Of a stretch of 10,014 nucleotides of DNA, positions 1 to 5,093 are shown in pieces. The notes under the pieces were generated by a model. That model was not told where the DNA came from and ran no database searches. It saw only the letters and a program-made list of their open reading frames with translations. The translations under genes were made by a program, and so were the position numbers. Numbering within the stretch: the first letter of the stretch is position 1; each line of letters starts with the position of its first letter. The DNA is from Flavobacteriales bacterium (lineage in GTDB: Bacteria > Bacteroidota > Bacteroidia > Flavobacteriales_F > PHOS-HE28), in assembly GCA_025455765.1 (NCBI GenBank), contig JALOLX010000042.1, positions 1 to 10,014 on the forward strand. The letters are read 5' to 3'.

Positions 1-1422
1 CAACTGCAACTGCTGAGGCAAAAGCTGTTGCTGCAACAGAGCCTCCGTGGCAATGTCTTCGCTCAAGTGGGCACCCACTTCAATACGTTCTACGAGCGTC
101 ACCTGCCCTTCCCGCTCACCGGTGCACAGAAGCGGGTGGTGAAGGAGATCCGCAAGGACATGGGTACGGGCAGGCAGATGAACCGCTTGGTGCAGGGCGA
201 CGTGGGCAGTGGCAAGACCCTGGTGGGACTGCTCTCCATGCTGATCGCGCTGGACAACGGATTCCAGAGCGCGTTGATGGCGCCCACCGAGATCCTCGCC
301 CAGCAGCACTTCAACACCATCAGCCGCTTCCTCGAAGGCATGCCCGTGGTGGTGCGCCTGCTCACCGGCAACACCCGCACAGCAGAGCGACGCAGCATCC
401 TTACGGCCCTGCAGCATGGCGAGGTACACATCATCGTGGGTACCCATGCACTGTTGGAGGACCGGGTGCAGTTCCAGCGGCTGGGTCTCGTGGTGATCGA
501 TGAGCAGCACCGCTTCGGTGTGGCACAGCGCGCTCGCTTGTGGGGCAAGGCCGCAGTGCCTCCGCATGTGCTGGTGATGACCGCCACACCCATCCCACGC
601 ACTCTGGCCATGACGCTCTACGGTGATCTGGACACCAGCGTGATCGATGAGCTGCCACCAGGCCGCAAGCCCATCCGTACCGTACACCGTTACGACCATG
701 CACGTAACGCGGTGTTCGGCTTCATGGAGGAGGAGATCGCCAAGGGGCGGCAGGTCTACGTGGTCTATCCCTTGATCGAAGAGGGCGATCCGGAGAAGAT
801 GCGCGGTGTGGAACTGAAGGATCTCACCGATGGCTTCGAGAGCATCACACGTCGTTTCCCCCTGCCGAAGTATGCGGTGAGCATGGTACACGGCCGCATG
901 GACCAGGCCACCAAGGACTATGAGATGGCGCGCTTCAAGAAGGGTGAGACCAACATCCTGGTGGCCACTACCGTGATCGAGGTGGGGGTGGACGTGCCCA
1001 ACGCCAGTGTGATGGTGATCGAGAACGCGGAACGCTTCGGTCTATCGCAGCTGCAGTTACGCGGCCGCGTAGGACGTGGTGCTGAGCAGAGCTTCTGCAT
1101 CCTGATGACCGGTGACAAATTGGGCAACGATGCCCGCGCCCGGATCGAGACCATGGTACGCACCAACGATGGCTTCGAGATCGCGGAGACGGACCTGCGC
1201 CTGCGTGGCCCCGGTGATCTGATGGGAACGCAGCAGAGCGGGTTGCCCGAAATGCACATCGCCGATCTGGTGCAGGATGCGGCCTTGTTGCAACAGGCGC
1301 GGCAAGTGGCCATGCGCATCCTGGATGTGGACCCCGGTCTTGCCGAGCCGCGCAACGCGCCCATCGCTGCGGCGCTGAACGAGCAGTTGCGTGGAAAGCC
1401 CTTGTGGGGTCGGATCAGTTAG
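1..1422 (+). CDS. recG: ATP-dependent DNA helicase RecG, C-terminal part (5' end outside window)
   Basis: RecG is a monomeric dsDNA translocase that regresses stalled replication forks and processes branched recombination intermediates in the cytoplasm. The reading frame is open from base 1, giving 473 codons. With a usual family length near 700 residues, about 230 residues (the wedge/OB domain) lie outside the window. Superfamily 2 motifs appear in order (window codon numbers): Walker A GDVGSGKT with K72; motif Ia APTEILAQQH; GTHALLED; motif II DEQH at 167-170; motif III TATPIPRTLAM; motif V TTVIEVGVDVPNA; motif VI LRGRVGRG; then the RecG-specific tail with RLRGPGDLMGTQQSG. Codons 350-352 read Q-L-Q where RecG proteins normally have Q-L-H-Q, so one residue is missing in the motif VI lead-in (see findings). 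The frame is otherwise intact. The stop codon overlaps the convergent lysoplasmalogenase gene by 4 bp. Family identity is very secure. Confidence 0.97.
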   Translation, partial: QLQLLRQKLLLQQSLRGNVFAQVGTHFNTFYERHLPFPLTGAQKRVVKEIRKDMGTGRQMNRLVQGDVGSGKTLVGLLSMLIALDNGFQSALMAPTEILAQQHFNTISRFLEGMPVVVRLLTGNTRTAERRSILTALQHGEVHIIVGTHALLEDRVQFQRLGLVVIDEQHRFGVAQRARLWGKAAVPPHVLVMTATPIPRTLAMTLYGDLDTSVIDELPPGRKPIRTVHRYDHARNAVFGFMEEEIAKGRQVYVVYPLIEEGDPEKMRGVELKDLTDGFESITRRFPLPKYAVSMVHGRMDQATKDYEMARFKKGETNILVATTVIEVGVDVPNASVMVIENAERFGLSQLQLRGRVGRGAEQSFCILMTGDKLGNDARARIETMVRTNDGFEIAETDLRLRGPGDLMGTQQSGLPEMHIADLVQDAALLQQARQVAMRILDVDPGLAEPRNAPIAAALNEQLRGKPLWGRIS

Positions 1423-2150
1423 GTGGTGAGCGCCGCCCGCCGCCGTACCTCTTCCGGTGTGAGCACATGCCGCAGCGCACCGGCCGCGATCAATACCTGT
1501 GCCGCACCGTAGGTGAGCATCACCGACCAAGCCGCATGGTCAAGCGGGCGCACGAAGCGGTTGATGGCGAGCAGGCTGTCCGACGCGATGAAGAGCAAGG
1601 CACCAACGAAGATGGACCAGAAGCTCTGGGGATACGTACGTCCATTGCGCAGCGCAGCCAATACCCCCATGGCACAGATCGCCAGCGCATAGATCCCCAC
1701 GGCAGGCTGCAGGGCTTCATCCACGCGCGGCAGCAGGTCCATCGCAAAGAACGCCCCGTAGGCCAGCACTCCGACAGCCAGCAGGATGCCCAGCAGTAGA
1801 CCTTGGGCTCCGCCGCCTTGTGCCAGATGGTGCCCAAAGGCTAGGGCATAACAGACCTGCGCCAGGAAGAAGGCGCCCAAACCAAGAAGGAAGTTGAACT
1901 CGTCGAGGTGCTGGACCATCAAGGCCACATCGCCCAGCAAGCTGAAGAAGAGCCCAGCTTGGATGAGCAGCGTGAACCGGTCGCCCATACGCCGGCTGTT
2001 GAAGAAGAACCAGCTGCCCAGCACTACCATCAGCAGGGGCTTGCACACGTATACCAGCCAGCGCATGCCGCTCACTTCACCGGCAATGGTGCATGCCAGT
2101 AGGACGGCATAGAGTCCGAGGTTGAGTGGAGAGCTTTTGCGCAGGTCCAT
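1419..2150 (-). CDS. YhhN/TMEM86-family lysoplasmalogenase-like membrane protein
   Basis: This is a 243-residue polytopic membrane protein of the YhhN (TMEM86) family. Animal TMEM86B and characterised bacterial relatives hydrolyse the vinyl-ether bond of lysoplasmalogen, giving a fatty aldehyde and a glycerophospho-base. The sequence is almost entirely hydrophobic helices, about eight, as usual for the family, and the length is at the family norm. Conserved-looking signatures are CKPLLM near residue 37, LLGDVALM with D74, the FLLGLGAFFLAQ stretch (87-98), LFIASDSLLAINRF with D191 (187-199), and YGAAQVLIAAGA near the C terminus. A His is common where Q98 stands, but the family's catalytic residues are not firmly established. 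The ATG at 2150 has no Shine-Dalgarno sequence. The gene lies 27 bp downstream of the AGMO-like hydroxylase on the same strand and is probably co-transcribed with it. Its stop overlaps the end of recG by 4 bp. The family call is secure; the substrate is inferred. Confidence 0.9.
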   Translation of the reverse strand: MDLRKSSPLNLGLYAVLLACTIAGEVSGMRWLVYVCKPLLMVVLGSWFFFNSRRMGDRFTLLIQAGLFFSLLGDVALMVQHLDEFNFLLGLGAFFLAQVCYALAFGHHLAQGGGAQGLLLGILLAVGVLAYGAFFAMDLLPRVDEALQPAVGIYALAICAMGVLAALRNGRTYPQSFWSIFVGALLFIASDSLLAINRFVRPLDHAAWSVMLTYGAAQVLIAAGALRHVLTPEEVRRRAALTT

Positions 2151-2177
2151 GGCAGGTGCAAAGATGATCCGCTGGCG

Positions 2178-3410
2178 TTACGCCTTCGTTCGTTCCAGGT
2201 AAGCGTGTTGTTCACGCCCCACGGCCCAGAACAGATGTGCCAGGCTTACGACACCCAGGATCAGCACCACCAGCGCCATCCCGGGCTGCTGCCACAGGTT
2301 GGCGGCAGACCAAGCCACGGCAGTGAACACGGCGATCCGCAGCAGCTCCGGCCAAAGGGCCCAGCGCTTGCCTTCCAGCAACAGGCCCAGGTCCATCACC
2401 CATAGCACGATCACACCAGCAAGCACGGCGCTGCGGAGACTGCCGAGGTCGCTTTGCCGGAAGAGGAAGAGCGTGGTGGTGACCAGGAGCAGGATGAACT
2501 GGGTCACCACATAGCCCGTTGTACGGCTTGCTATGTGCGTATCGAACTTGCGGTAGGTGCTGCGGTCCTTCGCCACTGGTCCTTGGTATCCGCCCAGATC
2601 CGCGGGGAGCCAACCCGGAGGCTTCAAGAAGATGCGGATGCGATCGCCCCAGCGCGGTGTGCGTGCGGCCCAGCGCAACAGATCGCCCCAGTAGTGGAAG
2701 TTGGCGTACACCGGATCCCAGGAAGCCAGCGGCGTGGTGATGCCGTACACCGGCGTCTCCTCTTCGCCCTGGTAGGTGCCGAAGAGCTTGTCCCAGATGA
2801 TCAGGGTGCCGGCATGGTTGCGGTCGATGTACTTGGGGTCGCTGCCGTGGTGTACGCGGTGGTGGCTGGGGGTGTTGAGGACCCACTCCAGTGGCCCTAA
2901 GCGGCCCAGTGCTTCGGTATGGATCCAGAACTGATAGAGCGTGACGAAGGCCGCCACGGTGACGATGGTGAGCGGGTCCACACCCAGCACGGCGATGGGG
3001 ATGTAGAACCAGAAACTGAACAGCCCCTGCCACCAGCTCTGGCGCAGGGCCACGCTCAGGTTGTAATCCTCGCTTTGGTGATGGACGATGTGCGCGGCCC
3101 AGAGGAAGTTCACCTGGTGGCTGAGGCGATGGAACCAGTAATAGAGCAGGTCCACCAGCAGGAAGGTGACCACCACGGTGAGCGCGCTGGGCGGCAGGGT
3201 GAAGAGCCGCAGGTGCTCGTAGGTCCAGACATAGATGGCGAAGATCACCGTCTTGCTGAAGGCGCCCACCACCTGGCTGCCAATGCCACAGCTGATGTTG
3301 GTGACGAAGTCCTTGAACCGATAGACCCGGCGGCCGCTCCAGGCGCTCCAGGCCAGTTCGATGCCCATGAGCGCGAAGAACAGGGGGATGGAGAGGGCGA
3401 TGTAGTCCAT
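2178..3410 (-). CDS. Fatty acid hydroxylase superfamily membrane enzyme, alkylglycerol monooxygenase (AGMO/TMEM195)-like
   Basis: This is a 410-residue integral membrane di-iron oxygenase of the sterol desaturase/fatty acid hydroxylase superfamily. The His ligand clusters are all present: H94-x3-H98 (FHRLSH), H107-x2-H110-H111 (HIVHH), H164 (WIHTE), H183/H184/H187/H188 (HHRVHH) and H199 (RNHAG). The flanking text is closer to alkylglycerol monooxygenase than to sterol C4/C5 enzymes: SEDYNLSVALRQSW after the second cluster, then LIIWDKLFGTYQ, PVYGITTPL, and a PPGWLP segment in the C-terminal half. Hydrophobic segments occur at about 1-25, 44-62, 76-93 and 133-160, with a further block after about residue 300. 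AGMO cleaves the O-alkyl bond of alkylglycerols using O2 and, in animals, tetrahydrobiopterin. The bacterial cofactor is not evident here. The start is the ATG at 3410, 10 nt downstream of a TAnnTTCG box. The lysoplasmalogenase gene follows after 27 bp. Superfamily membership is very secure; the AGMO-like assignment is good; the exact substrate is unproven. Confidence 0.86.
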   Translation of the reverse strand: MDYIALSIPLFFALMGIELAWSAWSGRRVYRFKDFVTNISCGIGSQVVGAFSKTVIFAIYVWTYEHLRLFTLPPSALTVVVTFLLVDLLYYWFHRLSHQVNFLWAAHIVHHQSEDYNLSVALRQSWWQGLFSFWFYIPIAVLGVDPLTIVTVAAFVTLYQFWIHTEALGRLGPLEWVLNTPSHHRVHHGSDPKYIDRNHAGTLIIWDKLFGTYQGEEETPVYGITTPLASWDPVYANFHYWGDLLRWAARTPRWGDRIRIFLKPPGWLPADLGGYQGPVAKDRSTYRKFDTHIASRTTGYVVTQFILLLVTTTLFLFRQSDLGSLRSAVLAGVIVLWVMDLGLLLEGKRWALWPELLRIAVFTAVAWSAANLWQQPGMALVVLILGVVSLAHLFWAVGREQHAYLERTKA

Positions 3411-3420
3411 GGCGGCCCTG

Positions 3421-3428
3421 CGAAGCTA
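3421..3428 (-). promoter_or_regulatory. Candidate Bacteroidota -7 promoter box for the AGMO-like/lysoplasmalogenase pair
   Basis: On the minus strand the bases read TAGCTTCG, ending 10 nt before the ATG at 3410. This matches the Bacteroidota -7 consensus TAnnTTTG except for C in place of the third T. The same TTCG variant precedes pheT at 9743-9750. No clear -33 TTG element is visible at the usual distance. If real, the transcript leader would be only a few nucleotides long. Confidence 0.4.
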
Positions 3429-3497
3429 AGGTCCCGGAATGGCCGGTCGCACATGCCGCTCGGGCCGGGCCAATAGCGCCCTGCTCGAACGGAGCAT

Positions 3498-3505
3498 TAC
3501 TTTTG
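3498..3505 (+). promoter_or_regulatory. Candidate Bacteroidota -7 promoter box upstream of the small orphan gene
   Basis: The bases TACTTTTG fit the Bacteroidota -7 consensus TAnnTTTG exactly and end 13 nt before the ATG at 3519. There is no obvious -33 TTG element. This spacing implies a very short leader and argues that the ATG at 3519, not the GTG at 3510, is the start codon. The box lies in the 108-bp divergent region and faces away from the minus-strand box at 3421-3428. Confidence 0.5.
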
Positions 3506-3518
3506 TGCCGTGTTCAAC

Positions 3519-3893
3519 ATGGATGTAGTCCGCAAGCATTGGGCAGGGCGTTCGCTCGTACTGCTTATGGCTGCGATCATCCTTAACCTGAGCATCGACC
3601 CACCTGATCGCGAGGCAATGGGTATGCTTGAAGATACTTCGGTCAATGAGATCGAGAGCTTTGTGGAGCTTGTGGCGGAGCAATGGCTAGGGGTCAAGGA
3701 TTTCCTGCCGGAGCACGATGAATCTGATGATAATGGAAATGTGAAGAAGGGGTTGGAGTTCGCTGGAACGAGGTACACTATATCGTTGGACAAGGTCGAC
3801 AGGCAGCGACACTTGCTTATCAGCTATCCCTTCGCAGACCACTTCACGGCACAATACGAGCCCGAGCCTCGCGTACCGCCACCCTGGTCCTAG
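3519..3893 (+). CDS. Small membrane-anchored or secreted protein of unknown function
   Basis: This gene encodes 124 residues and I do not assign a function. After a basic N terminus (R5, K6, H7, R11), residues 12-26 form one hydrophobic segment that could be an uncleaved anchor or a signal peptide; no lipobox Cys follows. The mature part has an amphipathic acidic stretch NEIESFVELVAEQWLG (43-58), then LPEHDESDD (63-71), and ends in a Pro-rich tail PRVPPPWS. From memory the layout resembles short orphan proteins of Flavobacteriia, but I cannot verify that. I chose the ATG at 3519 over the in-frame GTG at 3510 because of the promoter-like box at 3498-3505. GC content is about 54% by hand count over 3541-3890, lower than the efflux genes (40 of 60 in the sampled block 5221-5280), with more T- and A-ending codons. 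It lies 84 bp upstream of the efflux operon on the same strand, so a link is possible but unproven. That it is a real gene is likely, not certain. Confidence 0.68.
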   Translation: MDVVRKHWAGRSLVLLMAAIILNLSIDPPDREAMGMLEDTSVNEIESFVELVAEQWLGVKDFLPEHDESDDNGNVKKGLEFAGTRYTISLDKVDRQRHLLISYPFADHFTAQYEPEPRVPPPWS

Positions 3894-3961
3894 TGTGAAG
3901 ACCGCCCGCCGAGCCGGGCCCTGACCGCCTGCCGGTCCGTTCCTCCTTTCCTCTTCACACT
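3892..3961. repeat. Widely spaced 10-bp perfect inverted repeat upstream of the efflux operon
   Basis: AGTGTGAAGA at 3892-3901 is the exact reverse complement of TCTTCACACT at 3952-3961, with 50 bp between the arms. The pairing breaks at the next base on both the outside and the inside. Within the intervening segment a small stem, GACCG (3923-3927) with CGGTC (3933-3937), has a 5-nt loop. The left arm overlaps the TAG stop of the small orphan gene, and the right arm ends 16 nt before the efflux operon start codon. There is no U-tract, so it is not a standard intrinsic terminator. A two-site operator, an RNA long-range stem (attenuator) or chance are all possible. Confidence 0.5.
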
Positions 3962-3962
3962 T

Positions 3963-3976
3963 CCATTCCCCATTCC
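3963..3976 (+). repeat. Two tandem copies of CCATTCC immediately before the adaptor start codon
   Basis: CCATTCC occurs at 3963-3969 and again at 3970-3976, followed by one base and then the ATG at 3978. The leader is pyrimidine-rich and contains no purine-rich Shine-Dalgarno sequence, which fits Bacteroidota initiation. The repeat may simply reflect low-complexity leader sequence. Confidence 0.4.
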
Positions 3977-3977
3977 C

Positions 3978-5093
3978 ATGAACACGCGTTCGTGGTGCCT
4001 GGGCCTGTGCGCGGCGATGATGCTGGCGGCATGCTCGGAGGGCACCGTACAAGAAGAAGCGGCCACCTTTCCCGTGGCCTCCCCGGTGGTGACCGACACC
4101 GCCTACTACGATGAGTACGTGGCCCAGCTGGCCGCGCAGCAGAACATCGAGATCCGCGCCCGGCTCGAGGGCTTCATCGAGCAGATCCACGTGGACGAAG
4201 GGCAGGCCGTGCGCGAAGGGCAGTTGCTCTTCACCATTGGCAGCAAGGAGTACGCCCAGGAGGCCCTGCGCGCCCAGGCCGCAGCACGCAGCGCCGAGGC
4301 CGAGCTGCAGGCCGCCCGGATCGAGCTGGAGAACACCGGCAAGCTGAAGGACAAGAACATCGTGAGCGCTTCGGAACTGGCCATGATGCGGGCCAAACTG
4401 GAAGCCGCGGAGGCGCGCGTGGCGGAGGCGAAGGCCGCTGCTGCACGGGCTGAGCTTGACCTGGCCTTTACACAGGTGAAGGCGCCTTTCGATGGGGTGA
4501 TCAACCGCATCCCCAACAAGCGCGGCAGCCTGGTGGAGGTGGGCGCGCTGCTCACCAGCCTCAGCAACACCGATGAGGTCTTCGCCTACTTCAACCTCAG
4601 CGAGGCGGACTACCTGGACATCGTGACCACCACGCGTGGCGACCGGGCGGAGGACGTGTCGCTGGTGCTTGCGAACGGCATGGCCTTTCCGGCGAAGGGC
4701 GTGATCGAGACCACCGAGAGCGAGTTCGATGCCACCACCGGCAACATCGCCTTCCGCGCGCGCTTCAAGAACCCCCAGGGCATTCTGAAGCACGGTGGCA
4801 CCGGCAAGGTGCGGATGCGCAATCCGCTTGCGCAGGCCCTGCTGGTGCCGCAGAAGGCCACCTTCGAGGTGCAGGGCAACACCTACCTCTACGTGGTGGA
4901 CGACGAAGGGATCGCCCGCATGCGCGCCGTGCGACCCAGTCTCCGCGTGGAGCAGGACTTCGTGCTGGCCGACGGCATCACTGCGAATGAGCGCTTCCTG
5001 CTGGAAGGCGTGCAACGTGTGCGCGATGGCGATCGCATCACCGTGGCGCCCAAGCCCACCGGACTGGCCCAACATAACACGGACAGCCGATGA
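3978..5093 (+). CDS. RND efflux periplasmic adaptor (membrane fusion protein, AcrA/MexA type), lipoprotein
   Basis: The adaptor bridges the inner-membrane RND pump and the outer-membrane channel in the periplasm. It has 371 residues, typical of the family. A lipoprotein signal peptide ends in the lipobox L-A-A-C with C19, so the mature protein is lipid-anchored. The first lipoyl half is at about 57-90 (RARLEGFIEQIHVDEGQAV). An Ala/Glu-rich alpha-helical hairpin spans about 91-165. The second lipoyl half includes TQVKAPFDGVINR (165-177). The beta-barrel is at about 198-290 and the membrane-proximal domain at about 291-365, with LLVPQKATFEVQG as the usual entry. The stop overlaps the pump start (ATGA, 5090-5093), indicating translational coupling. 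The start at 3978 is the only one that gives a complete signal peptide. No promoter box is obvious in the 84 bp upstream, so transcription may come from the small gene's promoter or from an unrecognised one. The family call is secure; the transported compounds are unknown. Confidence 0.95.
   Translation: MNTRSWCLGLCAAMMLAACSEGTVQEEAATFPVASPVVTDTAYYDEYVAQLAAQQNIEIRARLEGFIEQIHVDEGQAVREGQLLFTIGSKEYAQEALRAQAAARSAEAELQAARIELENTGKLKDKNIVSASELAMMRAKLEAAEARVAEAKAAAARAELDLAFTQVKAPFDGVINRIPNKRGSLVEVGALLTSLSNTDEVFAYFNLSEADYLDIVTTTRGDRAEDVSLVLANGMAFPAKGVIETTESEFDATTGNIAFRARFKNPQGILKHGGTGKVRMRNPLAQALLVPQKATFEVQGNTYLYVVDDEGIARMRAVRPSLRVEQDFVLADGITANERFLLEGVQRVRDGDRITVAPKPTGLAQHNTDSR

Noticed and set aside
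2212..3033. Minus-strand open frame (273 codons) inside the AGMO-like gene
   Set aside because: The alternative frame overlaps a gene with a full His-cluster signature, and its own product is Pro/Arg/His-rich noise.
3440..3472. GC-rich inverted bases (TGGCC...GGCCA) in the divergent region
   Set aside because: The arms are only 5 bp, in highly GC-rich sequence where such matches are expected by chance.
3510..3518. GTG at 3510 as an upstream in-frame start for the small orphan gene
   Set aside because: The promoter-like box ends at 3505, leaving almost no leader. The ATG three codons later fits better and still provides the basic N terminus and hydrophobic segment.
3687..5075. Long minus-strand open frame (462 codons) opposite the adaptor gene
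   Set aside because: It is a shadow of the adaptor and small-gene reading frames, with low-complexity His/Leu/Gly content and no domain signature.
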